A DNA stretch of 64,000 nucleotides, from the NCBI GenBank assembly GCA_003281065.1, contig QCDA01000004.1:22741-86740 (forward strand). The letters run 5' to 3'. Each line of letters opens with the position of its first letter. The stretch's first letter is position 1. Shown piece after piece: positions 37,728 to 47,645 of the stretch. The notes beneath the pieces are model-generated. The model had not been told where the DNA came from, did no database searches, and worked only from the letters and a program-made list of their open reading frames with translations. Origin of the DNA: Pelagibacteraceae bacterium AG-349-E10. Its GTDB lineage: Bacteria; Pseudomonadota; Alphaproteobacteria; HIMB59. Made by a program: the position numbers and the translations under genes.

Positions 37728-39395
37728 ATGAAAAAAAGCAGAGACGATTATTTAACTTTATTTTTCATTTCAATCATCGGATTTTATATTTTAATTTCGC
37801 TGGCTTTTCCAATGTACGCCATACTTTCAAAAAGTTTTGAAAATAAAGATGGTGATTTTATTGGTTTTGAAAACTACCAAAGTTATTTTGAAAATAGTTC
37901 ATTAGTTTATTCAATTTATAACAGTTTATTTGTATCCATAGTGACAATGGTCATTACTATTTCTCTTGCCTTTGTCTTTGCATACGCTTTGACCAAAAGT
38001 CGTATGGCAGGAAAGGGAGTGTTCCGCTCCATAGCAATGATACCTATCTTGGTTCCTTCGTTGTTGTCAGGTATTTCACTCATTTACTTATTTGGTAAGC
38101 AAGGAATATTTAGAGAATTATTAATGGGTTATGAAATTTATGGACCTATCGGAATAATTATCGCTGAGGTTTTTTATACCTTCCCTCATGCATTACTAAT
38201 TATTGTGACAGCACTTTCAATTGGTGACGCAAGATTATATGAAGCAGCAAAAGTTTTAAGATCAAAATCTATTCGAACTTTTTTTACTGTTACTCTACCT
38301 TCTGCAAAATACGGTGTGATAAGTGCGGCCTTTGTAGTTTTTACTTTAGTTATTACAGATTTTGGAATTCCCAAAGTCATTGGAGGTAATTATAACGTTC
38401 TAGCAGTTGATGTTTACAAGCAAGTAATCGGTCAACAAAATTTTGAAATGGGTGCAGTTGTGAGTATGGTTTTAGTATTCCCTGCTCTTATAGCATTTGC
38501 AGTTGATCGCATAGTACAACGAAAACAAGTAGCAATATTAACTTCTCGTTCTGTCGTGCATGAGCCTAATGAGAGCAAAACTTTCGATAGAATTATGTTT
38601 GGTTATTGTTCAGTAATTTCAGTGCTAATCTTAACTATTTTAGGGATGTGTTTGTACGCAAGCCTTGTTACTTTTTGGCCATATAATTTAACTCTTTCAT
38701 TAAAAAACTATCAATTCGACCTTATGGATGGAGGAGGTTGGGACTCTTATTACAATTCAATTCGAATGGCTTCATATACTGCAGTCTTTGGAACCATAGC
38801 TGTTTTTGCGGGCGCCTATTTTGTCGAAAAGGCCAGAAGCCTTAAAACGGGACGATCGATACTTCACTTACTATCAATGATGCCGATGGCCATACCTGGA
38901 TTAGTTTTAGGACTTGCTTACATTTTCTTTTTTAATCATCCAGATAATCCTTTGAACTTTTTATATGGAACGATGGCTATATTGGTCATTTGTACCATTA
39001 CTCACTTTTATACAGTTTCTCATTTGACAGCTCTTACATCTTTAAAGCAAATAGACAATGAATTTGAGCATGTCTCATCATCACTAAAACAACCTTTTTA
39101 CAAAACTTTTTTTCGTGTCACGGTACCCATTAGCCTTCCAGCTATATTTGAAATAGGAATTTACTTTTTTGTTAACGCTATGACTACTGTATCGGCTGTA
39201 GTTTTCCTATACAGCTCAAAAACAACCTTAGCTTCTGTAGCAGTTCTAAATATGGATGATGCTGGAGATATAGCTCCTGCGGCAGCTATGGGTATGATGA
39301 TTTTTTATACAAATGCTGCTGTAAGAATAGTTTATGTACTTATAACTAAAAAGATTTTAGTTCGTTTTCAAAATTGGAGACTCAAAACAGCCTAG
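37728..39395 (+). CDS. Duplicated ABC permease, 2-aminoethylphosphonate type (AepW/PhnU2-like)
   Basis: 555 aa with two BPD permease modules (EAAKVLRSKSIRTFFTVTLPSAK; EHVSSSLKQPFYKTFFRVTVPISLP). Confidence 0.85.
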   Translation: MKKSRDDYLTLFFISIIGFYILISLAFPMYAILSKSFENKDGDFIGFENYQSYFENSSLVYSIYNSLFVSIVTMVITISLAFVFAYALTKSRMAGKGVFRSIAMIPILVPSLLSGISLIYLFGKQGIFRELLMGYEIYGPIGIIIAEVFYTFPHALLIIVTALSIGDARLYEAAKVLRSKSIRTFFTVTLPSAKYGVISAAFVVFTLVITDFGIPKVIGGNYNVLAVDVYKQVIGQQNFEMGAVVSMVLVFPALIAFAVDRIVQRKQVAILTSRSVVHEPNESKTFDRIMFGYCSVISVLILTILGMCLYASLVTFWPYNLTLSLKNYQFDLMDGGGWDSYYNSIRMASYTAVFGTIAVFAGAYFVEKARSLKTGRSILHLLSMMPMAIPGLVLGLAYIFFFNHPDNPLNFLYGTMAILVICTITHFYTVSHLTALTSLKQIDNEFEHVSSSLKQPFYKTFFRVTVPISLPAIFEIGIYFFVNAMTTVSAVVFLYSSKTTLASVAVLNMDDAGDIAPAAAMGMMIFYTNAAVRIVYVLITKKILVRFQNWRLKTA

Positions 39396-39439
39396 AGATA
39401 TAAATGATTGATATTATTAGCTGAGTTCTAAATTATTTT

Positions 39440-40636
39440 ATGTTCATTAAAGAAAACATTATTTTTCTTTTCTTAATATTTTTAAGCAACTTATCTTTAT
39501 TATTTTTTTTTCAAATAGATGTAATTCTTATTGTTATCTTTTTTGAGATCTTATCTTTTTTTCTTGCTTTTAAGTTTATGCAATCAAGAAAGGTTAAAAA
39601 TTCATTAGACGGTGCGCCGACTCAAGACCCTAATAACGAAATAGATCAAAAAATTATTTTAAAGTTCTTTGATCAATATCCGTATCCAGTTTTTATTCTA
39701 GAAAGCGACTTTATTATTTACTATCAAAATTCAGAGGCCTTACGAGCTTATGGAGAAAATAAAGATAAAGATATAATCTCAGTAATTCGTGATTATGATT
39801 TCATCTCTCAATTAGAAGAATTTAAAAAAAATAATAGTTACAATATTTTTAATTGGAATAAACCACTACCAAGTAATCAATATTTTAAAACAGAAGTTCT
39901 GAAGCTCTCAAAATTTTATGTTTTAACTTTTGTTGAAACAACTTCACAGAAAAACAAAGATGAAAAATACAATGATAGCTTAACCAGTTTAACACATGAG
40001 CTAAAAACACCTCTTTCTGTGATTATTGGCTATTTAGAGACAATTAATTTGAATAATTTGTCAAATCAAGAAAATCAAAAATACTTGGAGATAATTAACT
40101 CGAAGACATTTCAAATGAAAGATTTAATTGATCAAACACTCAAGTTGGATGAAATTGATTCTCTTGCAATTCAAAAGGTGAGTAATGATTTACATTCTTT
40201 ATTGGAAAAATCATTAGATAATTATTCAATTTTATTTAAAAAAAAAGGTATCAAGCTCAATACTGATATTTCAGAGTCTAAAGAGGTATTCTTTGACTTC
40301 ACCCCAAATGATTTTGATTTTATTTTAAATAACCTTTTATCAAATGCTTTAAAATATACTCCCACAGGTAAAAATGTTTATGTTTCAGCAAATAAATCAA
40401 TCAATGAAGCCTCTGTGCTTATTAAAGATGAGGGCATAGGCATATCTCAGGATGATTTAAAAAAAATAACGACTAAATTTTTTAGAGCTGACCAGAGTAG
40501 AAATAGTGAGACAGGAGGACATGGGCTGGGTCTTGCCATTGTGGATAAATTACTCTCAAAAAATGGACATAAACTAAAATTTTCAAGCACTTTAGGTGTA
40601 GGTTCTAGCTTTCAGATAAATATTAGTTTGTCATAA
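39440..40636 (+). CDS. phoR: Phosphate regulon sensor histidine kinase
   Basis: TM N-term, PAS-like region, H-box LTHELKTPLSVIIGYLETI, N-box NNLLSNALKYTP, GHGLGLAIVDKLL; pst/pho context. Confidence 0.88.
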   Translation: MFIKENIIFLFLIFLSNLSLLFFFQIDVILIVIFFEILSFFLAFKFMQSRKVKNSLDGAPTQDPNNEIDQKIILKFFDQYPYPVFILESDFIIYYQNSEALRAYGENKDKDIISVIRDYDFISQLEEFKKNNSYNIFNWNKPLPSNQYFKTEVLKLSKFYVLTFVETTSQKNKDEKYNDSLTSLTHELKTPLSVIIGYLETINLNNLSNQENQKYLEIINSKTFQMKDLIDQTLKLDEIDSLAIQKVSNDLHSLLEKSLDNYSILFKKKGIKLNTDISESKEVFFDFTPNDFDFILNNLLSNALKYTPTGKNVYVSANKSINEASVLIKDEGIGISQDDLKKITTKFFRADQSRNSETGGHGLGLAIVDKLLSKNGHKLKFSSTLGVGSSFQINISLS

Positions 40637-40718
40637 ATCTTTAATATTTATTTGATAATTATTTCATAATTAAATTTTAATTTAAAGACAGTTAAACAAT
40701 CAAATAAGGAAAATAAAA

Positions 40719-41780
40719 ATGGAAAAAATTTTTACAGTAATAACTCTCTTAGCATTTGCCTCAAGTGCTTACGCTAGAGATACAATTAGTATTGTTGGAT
40801 CTTCTACAGTCTTCCCTTATGCAACAATTGGTGCAGAGAGATTCAGTGAAGAGGGTTATAATGGAGCTACTATTGAGCCCACTGGAACTGGTGGAGGCAT
40901 GAAATTATTCTGCGGTGGTTTAGGAACTAACTTTCCTGATATCACTAACGCTTCAAGACCTATGAAGGCAAAAGAAGCAAAACTTTGTTTAGATAATGGC
41001 GTTACAGATGTTATTGAAGTAGTTCTTGGCAACGATGGTTTAACCTTCTCTAATAGTGTTGACGCAGATAGATTCAGTTTAAAAAAAGAGCATATCTTTT
41101 TAGCAATGGCAGCTGAAGTTCCAGTTGACGGTAAAATTGTTACAAATCCTTATACCACTTGGAATGAAATTGATAGCTCATATCCAGAATACAAAATTGA
41201 AGTACTCGTTGCCCCTCCAACTTCAGGAACAAGAGATGCATTTGATGGCCTTGTTATGGAAGAGGGATGTGAGAGATCAGGTTACACGGAAATTAAAGGC
41301 GATGATGAGGGCTGTACTTCTTATAGAGAAGACGGAAGAACAATTGAAATGGGAGAAAATGATACTCTAATCGTTCAAAAACTATCCGAGGACTCTGAGA
41401 GATTTGGATATTTTGGTTATAGTTTTTTAAGTGCTAACCAAGATAAAATTCAAGGCAGTATTATTGATGGTGTAGAACCCACAATGGAAACGATACAATC
41501 TTATGAGTACCCTAATGCTAGACCTTTATTTTTCTATATTAAGAAAGCACATATAGGAGTAGTACCTGGTATCCAAGAGTATGCATTACTTATGGTTTCT
41601 GATGATGCAATCGGGGAGGAAGGATATCTCACAGAATATGGTTTGGCTCCTATGACAGAGGATCTCACAGATAGGACGATCGAAGCAGTAGAAGAATTAT
41701 CAACAATGGATTTACAAGCCTGTGCTGATAAAAAACATCCATTGAAAGAACTAAGTGGTTTTGGATCTGCTTGTAAGTAA
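40719..41780 (+). CDS. pstS: Phosphate-binding protein PstS
   Basis: ISIVGSSTVFPYA, EPTGTGGGMKLFCGG, SRPMKAKE, PTSGTRDAFDGLV; pst operon. Confidence 0.93.
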   Translation: MEKIFTVITLLAFASSAYARDTISIVGSSTVFPYATIGAERFSEEGYNGATIEPTGTGGGMKLFCGGLGTNFPDITNASRPMKAKEAKLCLDNGVTDVIEVVLGNDGLTFSNSVDADRFSLKKEHIFLAMAAEVPVDGKIVTNPYTTWNEIDSSYPEYKIEVLVAPPTSGTRDAFDGLVMEEGCERSGYTEIKGDDEGCTSYREDGRTIEMGENDTLIVQKLSEDSERFGYFGYSFLSANQDKIQGSIIDGVEPTMETIQSYEYPNARPLFFYIKKAHIGVVPGIQEYALLMVSDDAIGEEGYLTEYGLAPMTEDLTDRTIEAVEELSTMDLQACADKKHPLKELSGFGSACK

Positions 41781-41798
41781 AAGAAAATTTAATTTATT

Positions 41799-41829
41799 CA
41801 AAGGGGGGGCTGCAAAAAGCCCCTCTTTG
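41799..41829 (+). terminator. Intercistronic hairpin between pstS and pstC
   Basis: CAAAGGGGGGGCT-gcaaaa-AGCCCCTCTTTG inverted repeat with one G bulge and a G-T pair; weak T-tract. Confidence 0.7.
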
Positions 41830-41860
41830 CATTTGAAAATTTGATATAAAAAAGTCTTAA

Positions 41861-43246
41861 ATGTTCTACCCAGTATTATTTTTATTACTGCTTTCAGTTG
41901 TAGGCTTTTATCTCAATAAAAATAAATCTGTTTATTTATCTAAAAATCAAAAATTAGCGAGCCTTCCTGCATATTATGGATACCTAGCTTTTCTCTATAT
42001 TTTTGTCCCTGCTATAATTATTTGGCTTGGACTGCTTATCGGCAAAAGTTTTATTCTACAAAATTATCTAATTTTAACTTTAGGAGACTCGTTAAGCGTA
42101 ATGAACTCAGATGAAATTAATTTATTCATGAGCAAAGTTAAAAATTTGTCTTTAGGGATTTCTTTCGGTAATGAAACTGATCTAGAAAAATTTGCGGCAG
42201 AAAAAATTATAAGTTTTGACAAAATATTTTCTTTGCTCACTTATTTAGTTCTTACTCTGTCTTCTATTCTTGCTTTTTTAATTGCAAGAAAAAAAGTTAT
42301 TCCTAATTTTAAAAGCCAAAGGACTGTTGAAAAAATCGTTAATCGTTTTATCCAAATTTGTTCTCTTATTGCTATTTTAATTACTTTAGGAATTTTTCTT
42401 TCACTTGTTTTTGAAACATTAAATTTTTTCAGCTATGTTAATCCATTACATTTTTTATTTGGCCTTAATTGGAGTCCAAATAAAGCTTTTGTAATTGATA
42501 GTGCTGAAACAATTGACAAAGATATTTTAAGAGATGCTTTTGGAATAATACCTTTGCTTGGAGGAACGCTACTCATTGCTTTTTTAGCAATGATTGTTGC
42601 CATTCCTTTAGGTCTTATGTCAGCTATTTATCTTGCAGAGTACGCACCAAAAAAAATTAGAGATTTTTCTAAACCTGTTATTGAAATTTTAGCAGGAATT
42701 CCAACAGTAGTTTATGGCTTTTTTGCAGCCTTGGTCGTTGCCCCTAAGATAGTAATGTTGGGGAAATCAATGGGTTTTGAAGTCTCCTCTGAAAGCGCTT
42801 TAGCAGCTGGTCTTGTGATGGGAGTTATGATTATCCCATTTGTTTCATCATTATCAGATGATGTAATTAATGCTGTCCCTCAAAGCTTAAGGGATGGTTC
42901 GTATGCATTGGGTGCTACAAAATCTGAAACGATTATCAAAGTTATATTACCCTCTGCTTTACCTGGTATTATCGGCTCTTTCCTTTTAGCTATTTCAAGA
43001 GCAATTGGTGAGACAATGATTGTTGTTATGGCAGCTAGTCTTCAAGCAAATTTAACTATCAATCCCTTAGAACCAGCAACAACAATTACAACTCAAATTG
43101 TAACAGCATTAACAGGAGATACTGAGTTTGATAATCCTAAAACTTTAGTTGCTTTTGCACTAGGACTAACATTATTTTTTATCACTTTATTCCTAAATTA
43201 TTTTGCTCTTAAAATTGTAAAGAAATATAGAGAAATATATGACTAA
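41861..43246 (+). CDS. pstC: Phosphate ABC transporter permease PstC
   Basis: GGTLLIAFLAMIVAIPLGLMSAIYLAEYA, LEILAGIPTVVYGFFA, RAIGETMIVVMAA; long N-terminal extension. Confidence 0.93.
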   Translation: MFYPVLFLLLLSVVGFYLNKNKSVYLSKNQKLASLPAYYGYLAFLYIFVPAIIIWLGLLIGKSFILQNYLILTLGDSLSVMNSDEINLFMSKVKNLSLGISFGNETDLEKFAAEKIISFDKIFSLLTYLVLTLSSILAFLIARKKVIPNFKSQRTVEKIVNRFIQICSLIAILITLGIFLSLVFETLNFFSYVNPLHFLFGLNWSPNKAFVIDSAETIDKDILRDAFGIIPLLGGTLLIAFLAMIVAIPLGLMSAIYLAEYAPKKIRDFSKPVIEILAGIPTVVYGFFAALVVAPKIVMLGKSMGFEVSSESALAAGLVMGVMIIPFVSSLSDDVINAVPQSLRDGSYALGATKSETIIKVILPSALPGIIGSFLLAISRAIGETMIVVMAASLQANLTINPLEPATTITTQIVTALTGDTEFDNPKTLVAFALGLTLFFITLFLNYFALKIVKKYREIYD

Positions 43247-44489
43247 TTTGATCAAAAGAAAAAAAGCTGAGAGAAGATTTCAATTATATGGTATTTTTGC
43301 AGTCAGCCTTTCTCTTCTTTTTGTTTTAACTTTAATTGTCAATATTTTTTCTTCTGGTATAGGGGGTTTTTATAAAACAAGTTTTTTAATGGAAATTCAT
43401 TTTGATCAAAAACTCTTAAAGTTAGAAGATAATCCCTCTAGTGAACAAATTGAGGATGCATCATTTAGAAAACTCATCTCTTACAATTTTAAAGAAAATT
43501 TCTCTCAATACTCGAAAGATGAAATAAAACAAATTAAAAAATTGTTTTATCGAAAGATCGACAAAGAGACTCAAAGTTATCTTCTAAAAAACCCCCAATA
43601 TTTAAATCAAAAAGTTGAATTATTGTTTACAGCTTCAACTGATATAGATCAGATTCATAAAGGTAATTTCAATCGCAATATTCCAGAAAAACAAAGATCA
43701 ATAAATAATTTTCAATTAGGTATTTATGATCAATTTATTGAGACTGGAAAAGTAAAAAAGGTTTTCAATAAGAGATATTTTACATCGGGCGACTCTCGTG
43801 ATCCTGAGTCTGCTGGTGTCGCCAGTTCGGTGATGGGATCAGTTTTCACAATTCTCATTTGTTTTTTACTTAGTTTCCCGATAGCAATATTTGCCTCAAT
43901 TTATTTAGAGGAATTTGCCAAGTCAGGTAAAGTTACTGATTTAATTGAGATAAATATTAATAATTTAGCGGCTGTTCCATCAATTATTTTTGGTTTACTG
44001 GGCCTTGGAATATTATTGAATTTCTTTGGTTTACCAAGATCTACATCTTTAGTTGGAGGCATGGTTTTGTCATTTATGACCTTACCCACAATTATTGTAG
44101 CTTGTAGATCTTCATTAAGAGCTGTTCCCCCATCTATTCGAGAAGGTGCTTTAGCTTTAGGAGCAACAAAAAATCAAGTTGTCTTTCATCATGTTCTTCC
44201 ACTGGCAATGCCTGGAACTTTAACTGGCACAATTATAGGCTTGGCTAGAGCGGTAGGTGAGACCGCGCCATTGCTGATGATAGGAATGGTTGCTTTTATT
44301 ATGAATGTTCCTAGTACCCCTTTAGAACCAGCAGTAGGTATGCCTGCTCAAATCTATTTATGGTCAGAGAGTGCGGAGCGAGGATTTATTGAAAAAACTT
44401 CTTCGGCTATTATTTTATTGTTGATCTTTTTAATTGTTGTAAATTTTGTTTCTGTTTATTTCAGAAAGAAATATGAAAAAAAATGGTAA
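43239..44489 (+). CDS. pstA: Phosphate ABC transporter permease PstA
   Basis: [72 protein letters not shown]. Confidence 0.94.
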   Translation: MTNLIKRKKAERRFQLYGIFAVSLSLLFVLTLIVNIFSSGIGGFYKTSFLMEIHFDQKLLKLEDNPSSEQIEDASFRKLISYNFKENFSQYSKDEIKQIKKLFYRKIDKETQSYLLKNPQYLNQKVELLFTASTDIDQIHKGNFNRNIPEKQRSINNFQLGIYDQFIETGKVKKVFNKRYFTSGDSRDPESAGVASSVMGSVFTILICFLLSFPIAIFASIYLEEFAKSGKVTDLIEININNLAAVPSIIFGLLGLGILLNFFGLPRSTSLVGGMVLSFMTLPTIIVACRSSLRAVPPSIREGALALGATKNQVVFHHVLPLAMPGTLTGTIIGLARAVGETAPLLMIGMVAFIMNVPSTPLEPAVGMPAQIYLWSESAERGFIEKTSSAIILLLIFLIVVNFVSVYFRKKYEKKW

Positions 44490-45241
44490 ACGCAATTACA
44501 ACTGAAAACGTTAATGTCTTTTATGGTGATAAACAGGCCATAAATAATATCTCTCTTAATTTTTTAAAAAATAAAGTCACTGCTCTGATCGGACCCTCTG
44601 GTTGTGGTAAATCAACTTTTTTGCGATGTTTAAATCGAATGAATGACGTTATCGAAATTTGTAGAGTTGAGGGAAAAATTTCAATTAATGATCAAGATAT
44701 TTACAAAGATCAAATCGAAGTTGAACAACTTAGAGAAAAAGTAGGAATGGTTTTTCAAAAACCTAACCCGTTCCCAAAATCAATTTACGATAATGTTGCT
44801 TATGGTCCTAGAATTCATGGTTTTACTGATAAAAAAAATGAAATGGATGAAATTGTAGCAACTGCCCTTAAAAAAGCAGGGCTATTTGAAGAAGTTAAAG
44901 ATCGCCTAAATGATCTAGGCACTAGTTTATCAGGCGGCCAACAGCAAAGACTATGTATTGCACGTGCCATTGCCGTCAAGCCAGAAGTAATCTTAATGGA
45001 TGAACCTTGTTCTGCTCTTGACCCGATAGCTACCTCTATTATTGAGGAATTAATTACTGAACTTAAAGAAAGCTATACCATAATTATTGTTACTCACTCT
45101 ATGCAACAAGCTGCTAGAGTATCAGACAAAACAGCTTTTTTTCATTTAGGTAATCTAATTGAAGAGGGAGATACTACTAAAATTTTTACAAAACCAGATA
45201 ACCAAAAAACTAACGATTATATTACAGGAAGGTTTGGCTAA
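44483..45241 (+). CDS. pstB: Phosphate ABC transporter ATP-binding protein PstB
   Basis: [49 protein letters not shown]. Confidence 0.97.
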   Translation: MVNAITTENVNVFYGDKQAINNISLNFLKNKVTALIGPSGCGKSTFLRCLNRMNDVIEICRVEGKISINDQDIYKDQIEVEQLREKVGMVFQKPNPFPKSIYDNVAYGPRIHGFTDKKNEMDEIVATALKKAGLFEEVKDRLNDLGTSLSGGQQQRLCIARAIAVKPEVILMDEPCSALDPIATSIIEELITELKESYTIIIVTHSMQQAARVSDKTAFFHLGNLIEEGDTTKIFTKPDNQKTNDYITGRFG

Positions 45242-45243
45242 GA

Positions 45244-45900
45244 ATGCAGCACACAGATAAAAATTATGAAAATCAAATAAATTTAATTAATGAAAATCTT
45301 GTAAAGATGGGATCAATTTTAGAGCAACAGTTCAGTGATGCCTTAAAAGTTGTTGCTTCAAGAGATCAAAATTTAGCAAATAAAGTAATTGAAAAAGATG
45401 ACCTTATTAACCAACTCAATCATGATATTAGTGATTTAGTCTTCCAGATTATTGCAATGAGACAGCCTATGGCAGACGATTTAAGATTTTTATTTTGCTC
45501 AATTAAAATTATAAGAGATCTGGAAAGAATAGGGGATCATTTAACAACTGTTGCAAAAAAAGGATACCGAGTCAGCACGAATATCCCTGATCAGCTGATT
45601 GAAAAACTTGAGGTTTTAGGTGGAAAGGCCTCCGTGATGACCCACGATGCATTGAATTGTTTATTTGAGAGAAAATTAGCTCAGGCTGATCAAATTGCTG
45701 AGAGAGATGATATAATTGATACTCTTCATGGGAATTTTATAAAAGATGTTCTCTCCTATATGAAAGAAAATGATGATTTTATACCAGACTCTTTAGCTTT
45801 AATTCAAATTTCAAAAGGCATTGAGCGTATCGGAGATTATGTAACTAACATAATGGAAGAAGTACATTTTTTAATTGAAGGTAAGTATAATAATTCTTAA
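45244..45900 (+). CDS. phoU: Phosphate transport system regulator PhoU
   Basis: MRQPMADDLRFLFCSIKIIRDLERIGDHLTTVAK, KGIERIGDYVTNIMEEV. Confidence 0.95.
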   Translation: MQHTDKNYENQINLINENLVKMGSILEQQFSDALKVVASRDQNLANKVIEKDDLINQLNHDISDLVFQIIAMRQPMADDLRFLFCSIKIIRDLERIGDHLTTVAKKGYRVSTNIPDQLIEKLEVLGGKASVMTHDALNCLFERKLAQADQIAERDDIIDTLHGNFIKDVLSYMKENDDFIPDSLALIQISKGIERIGDYVTNIMEEVHFLIEGKYNNS

Positions 45901-45906
45901 AAAAAA

Positions 45907-46599
45907 TTGCTCGCAAAAATATTAGTAGTCGAAGATGATAAGTCAATCTCTGACCTTATCACTTTGCATTTAAAAAAAAATGACTTCGAATATTTAGTTG
46001 TTCATAATGGGGAAGATGCATTATCCCATCTAGATAACTTTATGCCTGATTTCATAATTTTAGATTGGATGATACCAGGCCTTTCAGGCTTAGAGGTTCT
46101 TAGAAGAATTCGAAATAAACAAGAATATAAAAACTTGCCCATATTAATGCTTACAGCCAAAAACTCTGAACAAGATAAAATTATAAGTTTTGAAAGCGGA
46201 TTAGATGATTATATCACTAAGCCTTTTTTACCTAGCGAACTTATCGCAAGAGTTAAAGCAATTTTAAAAAGAACTAGTCAGTTAAATCAAGATCAAGACA
46301 ATCTTATTTTTAATGAAATAAAAATAAATATTGTTCAAAAAAAAGCCTTCAGAGGAGACAGAAGACTTAACCTTGGCCCAACAGAATTTAATATTTTGTA
46401 TTTCTTACTAAAGAATAAACAAAGAGTATTCTCTCGAGAGCAGATATTAAATAAAATTTGGCCTAATCAAGTCAACGTAGAATTAAGAACAGTTGACGTT
46501 CATATCCGGAGACTTAGAAAAGAACTAAATCAAAATAAAGACAAGGATTTAATTCGTACAGTTAGGTCGGCAGGTTACTCCTTAGACTTTGATGAATAA
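45907..46599 (+). CDS. phoB: Phosphate regulon response regulator PhoB
   Basis: ILVVEDDKSI, DFIILDWMIPGLSGLE, winged-helix LGPTEFNILYFLLKNKQRVFSREQIL, RTVDVHIRRLRKEL; TTG start. Confidence 0.93.
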   Translation: MLAKILVVEDDKSISDLITLHLKKNDFEYLVVHNGEDALSHLDNFMPDFIILDWMIPGLSGLEVLRRIRNKQEYKNLPILMLTAKNSEQDKIISFESGLDDYITKPFLPSELIARVKAILKRTSQLNQDQDNLIFNEIKINIVQKKAFRGDRRLNLGPTEFNILYFLLKNKQRVFSREQILNKIWPNQVNVELRTVDVHIRRLRKELNQNKDKDLIRTVRSAGYSLDFDE

Positions 46600-47071
46600 T
46601 CAAAAGAAAATTTTAGTTCTTTGCACTGGAAACTCTTGTCGTTCAATTATGGCAGAAGGACTAATTAATCATTTTGGTAAAGATTATTTTCAAGCGTTTA
46701 GTGCAGGTAGCAACCCTGCAGGCTTTGTCCATCCAATGAGTATAAAAACTTTAAAAAAATCAGGTATTTTAAAATCAGATTATAAAAGCCAATCTTGGGA
46801 TGAATTTAGTGACATGGATTTTGATTTAGTTATTACAGTTTGTGATAATGCTGCTGGTGAATCTTGTCCTGTTTATTTAAGTAGTGCTCCGAAAGTGCAT
46901 TGGGGAGTAGAGGATCCAGCTAAGTTTAAAGGCAGTGAGGAAGAAATTGAAAATGAATTCCAGCGAGTCTATGAAATTCTTGCGAAACGAACCAACGCAA
47001 TGGTTGAAAAATATAGCTATACAAAAAAGCTCCAATTAGAAGAATTAAAATTAATTGGAAATTTAATTTAA
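46589..47071 (+). CDS. arsC: Arsenate reductase, LMW-phosphatase (thioredoxin-coupled type)
   Basis: P-loop VLCTGNSCRS; TVCDNAAGESCPVY second/third Cys; HWGVEDPAK. Confidence 0.88.
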   Translation: MMNNQKKILVLCTGNSCRSIMAEGLINHFGKDYFQAFSAGSNPAGFVHPMSIKTLKKSGILKSDYKSQSWDEFSDMDFDLVITVCDNAAGESCPVYLSSAPKVHWGVEDPAKFKGSEEEIENEFQRVYEILAKRTNAMVEKYSYTKKLQLEELKLIGNLI

Positions 47072-47569
47072 TTATTTTCGTTTTTTATTTTGCATTTTCT
47101 TTTTTACTCGCCAACGTAAGTTACTTCTTACAATAAAGCCAACACAATCCTTAGTACCACATCTACAAGGATGGTCTTCAAGATAATGCATGTCGTAACC
47201 GTAATCATAAGAAAGCTCTTCACCTTTTTTTATATCTCTGATTGCACTTATCCAAATTTTTCCTCTGATAATATCTGTTTCACAATTAGGGTCACATGAG
47301 TGATTAATATATTTAGCTAAGTTCCAAGAAACTTTGCCGTTAATATCATAGCGTTGGTTTAACGTAAAAATATAAACAGAACCAACTTTCCCTTCTTTTT
47401 TATTAGCTTCAATATGCACATCTGCAATCTTGTCCGATTGAGCCTTTGTTATTTTTAGGCCACGGTATTCTATGATTCGAGTACCACTTTTAATATCTGT
47501 TTTGGCAAACAAACCAGATGAATGAATACGTGAATTTTTTTTGATATAAAGTTTTTGATTTGTAGACAT
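47072..47569 (-). CDS. SET-domain protein with post-SET zinc-cysteine motif
   Basis: GSGLFAKTDIKSGTRIIEYRG-like, YINHSCDPNCE, GEELSYDYGY, CRCGTKDCVGFI. Confidence 0.9.
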   Translation of the reverse strand: MSTNQKLYIKKNSRIHSSGLFAKTDIKSGTRIIEYRGLKITKAQSDKIADVHIEANKKEGKVGSVYIFTLNQRYDINGKVSWNLAKYINHSCDPNCETDIIRGKIWISAIRDIKKGEELSYDYGYDMHYLEDHPCRCGTKDCVGFIVRSNLRWRVKKKMQNKKRK

Positions 47570-47645
47570 AAAAAATAAAAATGCATCTTGGCATAAGTCA
47601 TTTAAAAGTAAAGAACGTCTTACCGTTTTATGATAAACTTTTATC

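Noticed and set aside
40637-40718. Pho box upstream of pstS
   Set aside because: Only one loosely matching half-site (GACAGTTAAACA); cannot be distinguished from AT-rich background by eye.
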